A stretch of DNA of 64,000 bases, taken from contig JAPFBE010000002.1 in the NCBI GenBank assembly GCA_034336665.1, positions 33,645,406-33,709,405 of the forward strand. Direction: 5' to 3'. Every line of letters begins with the position of its first letter. The stretch's first letter is position 1. Of this stretch, positions 37,664 through 50,400 are shown one piece after another. Below the pieces are notes generated by a model. That model was not told the origin of the DNA. It searched no databases and saw only the letters and a list, made by a program, of their open reading frames with translations. The stretch is from Luscinia megarhynchos (lineage: Eukaryota; Chordata; Aves; Passeriformes; Turdidae). A program made the translations under genes and the position numbers.

Positions 37664-37677
37664 GTCACTAGATGGCC
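37664..37677 (+). promoter_or_regulatory. CTCF-like motif
   Basis: TCACTAGATGGCCT matches the CTCF core CCASYAGRKGGC at 11 of 12 positions. A weaker partial match (CCACCAGATGTC, one mismatch) lies in the same orientation about 400 bp upstream near 37268. Motif matches alone are weak evidence of occupancy. Confidence 0.3.
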
Positions 37678-40600
37678 TTTGAGTGTGCAAAAGCTCCCTG
37701 AACACTACTGGAAAACTATACTTTTAACTAGATCATTAACTTCAAAGGTTTTCACTTTGAGCCGTTCCTAAACCTGTCTTTAGTAGCTTGAGCTGATATG
37801 AAGTGCTTATTTGCAAATTTTGAGGAAGGAAAATGGTAAAAGAAATAGCTTAATGATAAGAATTAAAGTAATAAAAAGAGGAGCTAGACTGTTCTTTTTT
37901 ACTTGAGCAGAATTTCTCTTTTCATCAGCCTTTCCTGTGTGTCCTTGGAATGGTCTTCCTCAGTCCACATTTGTGAGGAAAGTACAGAAAGGATATTTCA
38001 CTGGGTAAAGCAGAGGATCAGAAGCAGTAGAAATATTGTCCTCTCTGGTCTGAAGAAAAGACTTGATGCTGGGTGTTACATCAGAGTAAGTGCTAAACAC
38101 TCCTGGTTGTTGGGAGCTGCCTTCTGAAATTTCCGAGCTACAACTTAGGTCTGTTCATTTATATTTCTTACATCTGTTTCAGGGTGAATGTATACCCTTC
38201 TGCAGTGCATGACATGCTGCTACCTGTGTGGGGAACAGCACATCATTCTTCACACAGCAGCAGGTTCACAGGTAAAGTGAAGTGCTAATCCTCATAAGGT
38301 CATCACATTTGATCCATATTACTGCAAACAAGCCTATTAATCCCAGCTTTTATGACATAATGCACCATTCTGATTATTTTATCTCGCCTTCTGCACAAGT
38401 CATCTGGTTTCTCAGAGCCTGTATCTAACTTTTCTGTTTGAATTATAACAAAAATTGTATAAAATTATTATTGAGAAATTAATGTGCTTCCAAAATACAG
38501 CACACACAGAAATAAGCATAGTGCTGAACAGAGATACCTGAGTTGCAGTGAATTATAGAGTTGTTAACCCTTAGTTCTGCTAGGTTGTGCTGCTGTTATG
38601 GTGGAGCTTTGAAGAAGAGAAGCAGATGTGTGCACTCTGTTTTAGGCAGACATCTTATCTGGGGCTGTCTGCATCACATGATTTCATGGAGGATTTGTAA
38701 GTTTGAGCAACCGGTTCTGTATGGCCTTCTCTAGAAGGCTGCATCTCATTTTTCTGGTTTTTTACTGAGTGAGGCTATGTATTTCATTGATTTCTGAAAA
38801 CCAGGAGACCAACATCTCTAAGATTTAAAAGATCTGACATCTCAAAGCTCAAAAAAACTCAGTTGTGAAAAACTCAATTCCATCTGGAAAATTTTATTAG
38901 GTTTTTTCACACTTATTATCTGTCCATGACTGTCAGACATCAAGGTTGCTATGATTTTGAGCAGAAGAAAATCAGAAGGCATAAAACTTTGCCTATAATT
39001 TGTTTTTCTCACTCCATGTGTTTGCCAGTAATTTTGGAAAGATGTGTAAAGGCCGTCAAGCTTGACCAAAATCCTTGAAAAGCCAGATATATACTTTGGA
39101 TTCAGCAGCCTAAATACGATTTGTAAGTGTAAAATGTAAAGCTCTCTTAGTAAATAGTCACTTTCACTCTCACAGAGTAGCAGCAGCACTTCCTGCTTGC
39201 AGCACTTGGGCAACAGCATCAGTGCCTGGGCATTACTCCAGAGTGAGACACTGTTCTTCCCCAAAACCATGCAAGAAAGTGGTTGCCATTCAAATCATTA
39301 GCAAAGCTGAAAGTAACTGAGAGTCATCTGTCATGTAGCTGCAGAGACAAACAGGAAGAGTGGTGAACCTGGGCATGTTTTTTATGTTAGCCTTGCACCC
39401 ACCCTCTCTTCCTTTTGGCAGAACAGGAAACCATCTTCTGTTTTTCTTCTTTTTTCTTAAGGAATTAGAAAAAAGATAAAAGTCCCAACCTGTGCTGTAG
39501 CTGAGCCTAAAAGTGCCTAATATGAGATCAGTGTTGTGAAGAGCTGCTGTGCATATATCCAGCACTCAGATAACATTCTGGAGACCTTACCATGCAACTT
39601 GGAAGTTTTGTAAATGTAAATCCGGGTGCAACATGATAAGGTCATTCTCCAAATTGTAGCACAGTTTGGAATGAAACTTCACATATCCTGAGCCCAAGCA
39701 TGTGCTATTTTTTTTAACTGAACTCTTATCTTTAGGCTTTTAAAATAGTGCTGTTCTCAAACTTGGTTTCATATATTATTAGTTGGGACAAAGTGATGGT
39801 CATAGCTCTTAAAAATTAGGCTGAAATAAAAATGAAAATTTAGGAATCATAATCATGTGTTATCCATCTTTTCTCAGTGATTCACATATGGAATAACTGT
39901 AGGAGCTTTAAAGCATATGTAAAAAGCCATGTCATAAATGTTGTGATTCATCTAGAAATGCTAAATTTATGAATAGGAACTTATTAATAACTCTGTGTGC
40001 AATCTGGCAGTCTAGAATAATCAGTGAAAATTGCCCAAAGAGTGCTCAATGAGATCTATGGATGTGCTATTTGGGTCAGACTCTTCATCTTTGCACTCTG
40101 ACCAAAAATCCTGGATCAGAATTCAGTTCTTCTCATTCTCCTCCAGGCTTTCATAAAAACCTGTCTTTGGGGAAGGTAATGAATGGTATAGTCTCTGGAG
40201 GTCTGTTCCAGCCTGGAATGTAGCATCATTCTTAATATCCATGGTTTGTATATGCACTCCTGAATTTGCTTTAGAATTAACTTGTTGCTCTTTATTCATC
40301 CCTAGATGTGTTGCTGTGTATGCCTAAAAGCTGGAATCTTCTACCATTTCTTTGCTGAGGTTAACATAGAAATAGGTTTCTTTGTTTTTTAAATGGAAGT
40401 CAAAAAAATAGGAAGCTGTTGTGGAAAAGCATTATGAAAATCTCTCTCTGATGCATTCCTCTTTCACCAAGAAACCTCATAATATTTTTATACAACTTAT
40501 ATTGTCATTGTGCAGCTCAGTGCTTCATTGAGTGGACTACATTGTCAGAACACGTGTGGTGTAGCCTTGAAACTTATCTTTCTATCCCATTAATCAACAA

Positions 40601-42249
40601 GGTTCCAATTTGAATGTATTGATGCTTTTTTGTATTTTCAATGTGTGTTGCTTGTGTGATTTTTTGTTTTTAGGTATACTGGGTAACAGTTGCCCAGTGG
40701 TTCAAATTACTTTTGTGGCATATTGAAATGTACCAATTTTTTTGTGCATATTTTCTTTTTCTTCGTTTTTTCCCCCTACCTTCTCTACTTGTCTGCCAAC
40801 TGTAAACTCTCTTATATTGCATTTTATTTTTTCAAACCCATGAAGTGTAAATTCCATTGGAATCAGTGAGTTAAAGGTATCTGCTTAACAAGTTTTCCTG
40901 AACAGGGATAGGATTGAGAATCTAATAAAAATATGCCTACATATTTTGCAGAACAGAGACATCTGGGATTTCTCTTACAAGACTTTAAACTCTGAATTGA
41001 TTATGTCGATTTTCCTTGGTTATTTTTGCTTTTTTTCTTAGTGGTTTGATTGCTAATGATTTCCTTATAATAATATTCATTTATTTGTGAAAGATAAATA
41101 TTGCATTTATATGTCACATAACTACCCATATATTAGGTAGCTAAGCAAGTGCTAAATGAGTATGTTTTGTGCAGCTAGCCAGGCTTTCAAAAATAGCTCA
41201 GCAACCACACAAGAAAACCAGAATTCTGAAAGAGCTCACATTCTGGGTGCACGTTGATGCTGAGCTCCTGCGAAAATCTGGCCACAAACACCACAATCTG
41301 ATCTCCTGTGTCTAACTGCTGCTCCAACCCACATGTGTACCAAGGAAGAGGAGGACAGTCCAAATACTGGAAAAACATTGTGTTTTCAGAGGAAATTTTC
41401 CAACAGAGCTACAGTGACTTCCAGGAAGACTCAGACTGATAAATTCTCTCAGCACTTTTGAGAGGTGCCATGTTATTAAAAAGTGAGAATAAGTAATGAA
41501 TTGCTTCTTGTTATTAACAACTACTGGGAAATATTTTCTTTCTTATTTAGAAGCGCATTTTGAACTCAAGAATTATGAAAGCTGTAGAGAATCTGCTTTT
41601 ATTGGATCATATGGGTTTCTAACATAATCATCCCCTGTTCTTTTTTTCTTAAAAACCTTTATATTTTATTTTGTATAATTCTACCTCACCCCTAGCCACC
41701 AGCTTTTTTCCTCTGTTGATTTCTTCCCCAATCAGCTACTGAAAGAAGGTTATGCTCTACGTGGTATTTTAGAATCTGCAGGTGTTCTAAGGGTCAATGG
41801 AAAAAAAGCCTCCCACGCTGGTGATGGGGATTTCCTCTGCAGCATTCAGGGGCTGGGTCTTGGTCTGACAGGCACAAATAACTCTTCTCCCTGTGCTGCT
41901 AGAGCTCCCTTACACCTTTAGTGAGCTGGCAGAACTTAGTGCAGTAATAGTGCAGCACATTTAGTGCATTCCAGCATACACAGCAATAGTTCATATCCAT
42001 CCAGGTTTATTTCCTATATCTGACTTGTGCTTTTCTCTTTAGTGTGTCCTTTGTGTTATAACACAAAAACTTCCTGATTCTCGGCAGTGCCTATTGGAAG
42101 CTGCCTCCTGACATTTGACAAAAGCAGTAAGGACAGTGATCATGTTTTCTCATTCCACAGCAAAAGCCTCTGCCTCCTCAATTAAGCAAAAAATGTGGCG
42201 GTCATCAGCTTTTCAAAGCTTTCTGCTCATTCCTCAGCACTCCTGATCC

Positions 42250-42263
42250 ACAGTAGAGGGCAG
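42250..42263 (+). promoter_or_regulatory. Strong CTCF-like motif
   Basis: ACAGTAGAGGGCAG followed by TG matches the 14-base CTCF core CCASYAGRKGGCRS at 13 positions, missing only the first C. It is the best CTCF match I saw in the window. It lies outside recognised repeats, so it is a reasonable insulator or loop-anchor candidate. CTCF binding is an inference. Confidence 0.4.
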
Positions 42264-43999
42264 TGCTTACACAATGCATGTGCTGCTCACCAAGTGCTAG
42301 CTACACAGCAGCACTTTTGAAACACCAGATGATGCATTGCCAGAACACTGGTAAAGCGGGTTGCAATGTTGGTTTTTGGCAGGCACAGAGGGACAAGGCT
42401 GAGGTGACCTGTCCAATGCCAGCGGTGTTGTGTGTGTGAGTAATACAACAGGATCTGATCAAAAGCACACGACTGAAATGGGAAATATGCAGTTTCTAGG
42501 AAGACAAAGTCCTAAGTGTTTCAAGTCCTGCAGTTCTTGCACAAAGATATTCTCTGAAATTGCCCTTTATTCATGATTTCTCAAGCACATTGAGCAAAAT
42601 GCTACTATCACATCAGTATATCTGTAGTGGCTTCGTGTGTTTCTTCAGTGCAGTCATTTTCCAACTGACTGTGCATGCACCCCTTGGAAATTCAAGTTAT
42701 CAGAAATCTCACAGGCCACAATTGGCTGGGAACAGGACCCTCTGCTGTCTTGCACCTTGCACAGTCATTTCTAAGAGCTGCTGTAGAGCTTTCTCACAAA
42801 TCATTCTTTCTTCAGAAACAGACAGCTTGTCTCCCATATATGCCTGTTTAGTGGTTCTCCAGTTTGACTCATTCAGGGGGTTGTGGAGGGAAGTGTGTGT
42901 TGAAATATCCTACTTTGGCATTTTCCAAAGAGAGATTTTATTGCTGGCTTGAAATGCTTTACTGTGTCTGAAAAATACTACCCCATACTACAAAGGGGGG
43001 ACTGAAAATTTGAAAGCAGAATAAAATTGTTTGAACTTGTAGAAACAAAAATTTCCATTTCAACATGATTCAAAATATTTCGGGGAGTTGCCATTTTGAT
43101 GGTTTTATCTTTTCAGGAACCTCAAACTAATTTTTAAGTATCCATTCCCTATTCTGCTTTGATGGCTGAGGGAGATGGGTGTGAAATGAAACCCAGAATG
43201 TTGCCAGTCCTATTCTCCACTCTGCATTAAAGCACTTTGTTTTTCTTCACAAGTAATCTTAGGTATATTTTTTCACAACATGAGGGAATGTATGAATTTC
43301 CTGACACAGGACTGTGCCTGAGACATTTTTACCACAGGTTGTTCTGTTTAGAAAATAGGATCACAGAGGCAAAAAGGATGTAGAAGAGCACAAATGTGTG
43401 TTCCAGCCTTCCTGGAAGAGAATTTGAGGTGGAAACCAGTTGTGAGCCTTACATACTGTGAGTGAGATCTGAGAGCCCTATTTTGTAATAGCAATCACCA
43501 AAGGAGTTCTAATGACTTCATATGGTGATTTAGTTCTGTTGCATTTATACAGGAGTGTTTATAAGAAAGAATATGTTAGAAACTCTTTGCTTGTAAGTGT
43601 TACAGTGAGAATCTACCAGGTATCTCACTAGACAGAATTTTTGCACATAGAACTTGGATACCTCCATTGCTCAAGCTGAAGTGCTAGATCCAGGGTTTTC
43701 AAGAATCACAGATGATTTGGGGGAAATCTAGATTTCACCCCCATATAAAGAGGTGATGTGGAATTTATGTGCAAACCTGGGCATCCAATACCCTGGAGGC
43801 ACTCTAGACCATCACTTCCAGCTGCTGCTTCTGAACAACATGTATCTCCTGTGAGTCCTGTGTTATAGGGAATTATCTCAGATACCTTAAGGCACCTCAA
43901 ATAGCTCTAAACATCAGTACGAAGGGCCTACTAAATTAAGTCCACACTGATCTTCCTGATCAGTGCCAGGAAATAAAAATCTACAAAGGCATCCCAAGA
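42264..43999. other. Unique DNA, no gene identified
   Basis: No recognised gene or mobile element. The open frame at 42560-42952 (130 codons, plus) has no recognisable domain, and a weak CR1-like snippet near 43357-43410 is too diverged to call. Confidence 0.5.
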
Positions 44000-44431
44000 T
44001 GGTGAGACTCCACCTCAAATCCACTGTCCAGTTCTGGGCCCCTCACTGCAAGAGGGTATTGAGATGCTGGAACATATCCAGAGAAGAGTAACGAAGCTGG
44101 TGAAGGGTCTGGAGCACCAAGTCTCATGAGGAGAAGCTGATGAATCTGGAGTTGTTTAACATGGAAAAAAGGAGGCTCAGGGGGAACCTTATCCCTCTCT
44201 ACAGCTACCCAAAAGCTAGATGGGGGTCAGTGTCTTCTCCCAGGTGGCAAGCAACAGAACAAGATAAAATGACTGCCCAGAGAAGTGGTGGAGTCACCAT
44301 CCCTGCAAATATTTGAAAGACGTGTAGATGTGGCACTTGGGACGTGGTTTAGTGGTGAACTTGGCAGTTCTGGGTTAACAAGGAACTTGATGATCTAGAG
44401 GTCCTTTCCAACCTTAGTGATTCTAGGATTC
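44000..44431 (+). mobile_element. CR1 LINE 3' end with internal deletion
   Basis: The sequence follows the CR1 consensus closely: GGTGAGACTCCACCTC, CAGTTCTGGGCCCCTC, AGAGTAACGAAGCTGGTGAA GGGTCTGGAGCACCAAGTCT, AAAAAGGAGGCTCAGGGGGA, CTCTCTACAGCTACC, GTGTCTTCTCCCAGGTGGCA, then GGTGGAGTCACCATCCCTG, AGACGTGTAGATGTGGCACT TGGGAC and a tail of TTAGTGATTCTAGGATTC. Around 44275 the copy jumps from AAGATAAAATGACTGCCC straight to AGAGAAGTGGTGG. About 100 bp that normally hold the GGAGGTTTAGGTTGGATATT segment and the ACAGGCTGCCCAGG box are missing. The reading frames are broken, so it is a dead copy. Confidence 0.93.
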
Positions 44432-47292
44432 CATGGACATAAAAAGCAGAGGCACACCAATGCAGAGGCACTCAAAATCACTACAATTCACTTGAAAAAT
44501 CTTAATGCTGTGCTGGGACTTAGAGCTGCTAGGATGATAACAAGGAAGTGTATGAACAAGAAAGATGTCATGGTTACAGAAAGCAAGCTTGATGACGGCA
44601 GCATAACCACAGAAGAGTTTTGTGTGTTGCCCAGTGGTAAGCTGGTACTTAGTTGTTTTCTTCAGCAGCAGCAACATGGGTTAGCAGCTCATCAGAGAAA
44701 GCACACAGGAGCTAGACAGCATGATCCAAAATAACAAAAAGACAAAAACACAAAGGGGTACTTTTTTAACCTCAGTTTCTTCTGCTTTATCACTTACATA
44801 ACCGCAGTACAGTTTTGCATCTTCTTTGCAGGTTCCCAGGAGAGCAGCTGCTTTACTGTAGTGTAACCTTGCTTACTTTCCTGGTACCTTCAGCTTCTCT
44901 CTGTTCAGCTCTCTTCTTCTACAGATCCACATTCATCCTACATATTATGAATGCACCAACTTCTGCCAATTGTTTCTAACAGACAGTCTAGAACAAGTCT
45001 TCATCTTGGGTCATTGCTCAGACTGACTTTTGGGTCACTTTTGCCCATTTATGATGCTTTTGTCTTTTCTTCTACTTTTGCTGGCTTCAAAGATGAGAAG
45101 ATTTATGCAACTGTGAGACATGAGAAGAACATGCCTCACAGTTGTATAGTTGTGTGATTTAACTTCAAATAGGCTTATAAAATGCTGCAAGCTAGTATAG
45201 GACTTCTTGTTATCATCTACTTCTCTCTATGAAGCCCATACACTTCCAAGGAAATCACTGTAATTTCATGACATGTGACCGATCTATCTTGGTATGTAGC
45301 CCATCACCAGCCTAATAAAACTGGGTTTACAGTTTGACTGATCCTTTCAGAGTGGTATCATGTGTATTTTCACTTTTGGATTAATTAATGTGCTTACAGT
45401 CACAACCACACAATATCCATTGCATCCCTTGGTGGGATCCTGGTATACAGAGAGAATTTTCTACAGAGTCTCCTAATGTGCACATAACCTAACAGTTGTC
45501 TACTTTGACATGAAAAAGGAAATTTGAATACAACCCATTTTGGCCAATTCTGAAAACGTGTTCTACTACTGTAAAAGATTTTCAAGCCACTTGTTGCCCT
45601 GCACAGCTGCTGTCAAGACAGAGAATAAATTTGTTCCTTGCCCAGCCAACTACTTAATGATTCCTTATGGGCAACATCTTCCCCAGTGCTACAAAACCTC
45701 TGTACTGATTCTACAGAGCCATCTTCTCTGGAGAGTCATAGACTGGAGCATGGCCCAGGGAGTGCAGCAGTGTGTGAAGGTATTACTCCAAACTAAGAGA
45801 ATTGGGTGGTCCTTCTGCTACCTATGGGTGCAAGGACTGCAACATATGCCACCAATGCTCCTATGCCAAATACAGTCGACTCAGAGTCCTGTGTTATAAC
45901 TCCTGGTAGGTAGATATAGCATTTTGTCATTACCTCTGCTTTTCTGTCTATTCCTCTGCTGAGGAATTTCAGAGCCAAGTTTCCCTCTACAAAAGTCAGA
46001 GATACACAAAGTCTGATAAAATACATCTCTCACATGTCCACTTTTGTGTCCTGTGCTGAACTTGGGTGTGGAGAAGGAGCTCATCAGCTGCATGATACTA
46101 GTAACCCTATGCACTTTATAATTAAAGAAACCTGATTATTTTTACAAAGAGTACAGAGGAAACAAAGAATACCTCAGAAATTATGTGAAAGAAGGCATTG
46201 CTCTTAGTTATATGGTGTGAAGCCCCCCAAAAGACTAACAGAGGAAAGGTATATAATTCCAAATATTTAGTTGATTCAGCAGATGAAACAGTTTGTTGTC
46301 AGCCTTTACCTCCACGTGTATGGGCAGTCTAGATGTATATGCATAATTAATGTGTGTCCTATGTATAATTGTATAATTCAACAGTGTCCTACTTTGAGAT
46401 GTCAATACAGAACATGATAATATTCTCTGATAAACTTTGAGTTAAAAAAAGGTACTATATTGGAGGGTTATATTGTTTCATTTCTAATACTCATGGATTA
46501 TCTATCTGTATTTATATTAGTACCTATTTTTTCTTGAATTTTGTCCATCACCACTTCATCTTTCAAAAACTGTCATCAAAAGTTTCTTTGTGCTGCTTCA
46601 GATAAGTAGGAGGTTTTTACTCTATGTCTTTAAGGAACTCTAGTTTTCATTTTCACATTAAAACAGCATAAGAATTAACAAAAGGCTTTCATTTTCCAAG
46701 ATGTGATGCCTACTATCTCAGTTCAGTAGTGTGCTCACACCAGAGTCTAAGTTGGTGTCTAAGCAGTGTTGTTAATACTACATCTTAATAAATTCTAAGG
46801 GAAATTTAGAGAACCTTGGAATAATTTTGGAAATCGTTTGTTTTAGCCCATGAGAAATCATACCTGTTGGCTTAAAATCTGTTATGTAAATTTCATATTT
46901 GAAGCTGGAAACTAAATACGAGCTAAACCTGTATCACATTTTTAAAGAATATTTCCTTGCTTTTTGTATTCTATGCAAATTCTGCAACTTCATTTATTCT
47001 TGTGATTAAGTGTTGCTTATTAAGTATATCATGAATATCATACAAAACCTAAGTAGATTGAAGAAAAAAAAATTCTCTAAAGAGCTCTCCTTTACAATGC
47101 CTAACCAGAGATTTTTTGGCCCAGATCACCAGCTAGATCATCATAAAGTTGTTTCTCTGTCCTTATGAAGCTATGTCAGTTTATACATTCTAACCACTTT
47201 TCATTTCGTTAGTAAGGGATTTTACCCCATCCATCTTTGATAAACCCTATCCACTCTAGAACTTATCTATAAGCCATATTTCAAGCCTATAG

Positions 47293-47565
<273 letters not shown>

Positions 47566-50340
47566 TAAAAAATACAAAACAGTTGGGGTTGTATCCCACC
47601 ACATTATTGTTATACTAATCTGAAGCCCTTTTGAGGTTTTAGTACATTATGTGTTGGGAAGACGATATTTTTTTTTTAAATAACAAATGTCTATGTTTTT
47701 TTCAAAGAGTCCCATGAATGTCAAAGTTATTAATTCCCAAAGGAAAACTCTGTGGAGTTTCTCAATTGGTCTTGGCAGACTTATGAAACAGGCATTTTCT
47801 ATGAAAAAAATGGTTGCTTAAAATGAGTGGGTTCACTTAAAAGTGAGAAGCAAAGTCATGCCATGCCACCACACTGATGTAGCTGGGACCCTGCAACAGT
47901 GAAACTGTCATAGCTCCCCATCACTATTGTGGCTGCCTCGTGAAGTGCATTAGTAATCTTTATTCTCTCTTGCTCTTACATACAAGGCTGGTTAAAACTG
48001 TGGGCCAATATAAGTATTTAGATGCCAAACTTGTTGATTTGAAAAAGATCTGGACACTTCAAAATCGCTGAAAATCCTTTTCCTTTTGTTATGAAAAGCT
48101 TCTGATGCTTGCAAAGAACTAACTTAGCCTTTCTCCCTAATAGCTTAGAAACTATTTGTTTCTCCTCTGTCCTTTATGGTTTTGTACTTTAGATTCTTGT
48201 TATCTATAGTGATCTAGGATATGGTGACACTTTTCCAAGTTTCCATGTTTTCCTGAGAAATTTATCTTCTAAACTTTTAATTTGCCTTAGGGTTCTGTTC
48301 ACAATACATCACACTTTTTTCTCAGCACCGTGAATGAAAAAATTATGCAGAAAAGGCTCAAGGAGATTTATGGAGCTGCATGGCTTTTAAAGAGTTCACC
48401 TTGTCAAGAGTTTCACCGTTTCAATGAGTGCCCTGACTTACTTTTCTGCTGCCCTGCATCCAGTCAGATCTGCTCTTTTTCTCTTGTGGTTATGCTTGGA
48501 AAATAGGCATTCACCTGTAGTTATGGGCTGCTGTTGACAGGGAATGGAAAGATGCAACAAAGTCCTGAGTCTCCATAATCTGATAAAGCTGAACTCAAGG
48601 AACTCTCATGCAACTACAGATTATTTGTAAAAGGCAAATGCATTTTAGCAATATCATTGAGAGACTTCAGGTACCAGAACTCAAGAGCAAAAATGACAGG
48701 CACCACTGTGATCTGAAGAAAACACATCAGTTACTTCCTTTTACTTTACACAGGTGTTACTGTGGGTGTAGTTCGCAGTGGAGGAATTTTCCTTCATTTT
48801 TAGTGTATAGCAAGAACAGGGTTCTCGTTCTGTGCTAATGGATAGTTTCCAGAACCAGACAGAATCTCCTGACCTTTTTGAAGAAGACTGTGTAGGAATA
48901 AACTAGCAAGCTGAATCATACCCAGAGACTGCAGAGCAGGTTTTGCCCTCCTTTGCCTGAGCTATATGGTACATTTCCCTAAGGAGATTGTAAAATTATA
49001 ATGAGTCTACAGCCCTACTTGTGGAGTAAGTTAGTGTTCACTGAGCTAAGATGGAACATTCTAGTCTTTCATGAAACTGCTATATAAAACTGTGATGGAT
49101 GCTGAGAATCTCCCCTCCACATTAGTTACTGATGCCCATAAAAGAGACATGCTTAACATTTGATTTCATCCCCTTAAAAAATAAATTATAAGAATTCCTG
49201 CTGATTTCAGAGGTGAAGAGAAGAGAGATTATTCCTGTAATTTGGAGTCAGACAATTTGCCTCCTCATGCTTTTGATGTGGGAAGTGATCTCATCCTTAC
49301 CATTTTTTAAATGGTGACCCCTATCTTTGTATTTTTGCTCATTCTCAAGCAATGACTGTAGTAATTTCTCAGAAAGTAGCAAGTGATTCCATGTAGGTGG
49401 ATGTTTGTTACATCATGTCTACAACATGTGGTCAGTGTCCTGAAGACAACTATAGGTATCAAATGGAGTCTCATGTGTACTGCTAACCTCAGCTAATAAA
49501 TATTCCTGTTGAAAGTATCAGAAATATCAGATAAATCAGGCAGCATGAAACCATTTCTGCACTGTATTTCTATGACATGGTGTTCCCACAGGATGTGAAC
49601 AAAAACTTGCACACCAGTATCAAGCATTCTGAAGCCAAGGACTGTATAGGGTATGAAGCAGTAGAAATATCGTTTTCTCATCTTTGAATTTGAACAGTGT
49701 TTTTATATGTCAAGCTTTATTGATGTATTTTTAATCTCTTTTTATTTCCAGGTAATCCCAAGGTGAAGACAGAAAATTATGTCCCCTAGTGCAATTAAAT
49801 TCTGGAAGATTTGTTTAGCTTTTGCATAGCAAGGAATGTTTTATGTGTTGTTTTGTCTTGTATCCATTGCTACCTGGAAAATACAAATCAAATTGCACCT
49901 CAGGTTGCATGGAAACCACTTGGTTTCACCATAGTTATTCTAGAATGGTGCTATATTTTGTTTGATTATTGAGAGAATAACTTTATTGATTATTGCGAGA
50001 ATTTAGAAGCAACTTTCAGCAAGTTGCTTTGAAGATCTCAAAAGTTATCTCTAGGTAAAAAAAAGGGGTTTTTTATGTGGAGAGTGTGTCCTGGTTGTGT
50101 ATTGAAGGCACCTGGGGGGAGGCCATACTGAACATAAATGTCTGTGGTCAGTTCTGTGTCAGCCAAGAGAACTAGGTATCTAAAGCAGAGGGGACAGTGC
50201 CAACAAAGTATTTTTAGAAGGCTTGAAAGCCAAATCTCCAGCATGACCTTCAGGCACCACAAGGCCTTATGTGCTTGAAAAAATTTTGGCATGGTCGTGA
50301 CAGACTGCACATGTACTGTGCAGGTTAGTTGTGAAACTGC

Positions 50341-50400
50341 TGTGTGTGTGTGTGTGTGTGCCTGTGTGCCTGTGTCTGTGTGCATGTGTGTGAGTGTGTT
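50341..50400. repeat. (TG)n imperfect microsatellite
   Basis: Ten perfect TG units (50341-50360) lead into about 40 bp of interrupted TG, with CC, CT, CA and GA variants. Opposite-strand translations give HTHTHT-type peptides that are artefacts. Confidence 0.93.

Larger units (their letters stand above)
36280..42249. other. Unique AT-rich DNA, no supported gene
   Basis: About 6 kb. It includes an A-rich tract at 36691-36720 and CTCF-like motifs near 37268 and 37664. A 142-codon minus-strand frame at 38842-39270 is the longest unexplained frame in the window outside low-complexity and CpG-rich DNA, but it carries no motif I recognise. Confidence 0.5.

Noticed and set aside
40185..40225. Possible CR1 scrap (TCTCTGGAGGTCTGTTCCAG CCTGG)
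   Set aside because: Only about 25 bp resemble the CR1 end and the flanks do not continue the consensus.
43357..43410. Possible CR1 3' end (GGATCACAGAGGCAAAAAGG and following)
   Set aside because: The similarity is limited to a few short words and is too weak to separate from chance.
44417..44734. 105-codon frame starting at the CR1 3' end
   Set aside because: It begins inside the CR1 tail and reads out into unique DNA. No recognised domain, and the length fits chance.
45540..45899. 119-codon plus-strand frame
   Set aside because: No recognised motif. Overlapping opposite-strand frames of similar quality, and no convincing splice context.
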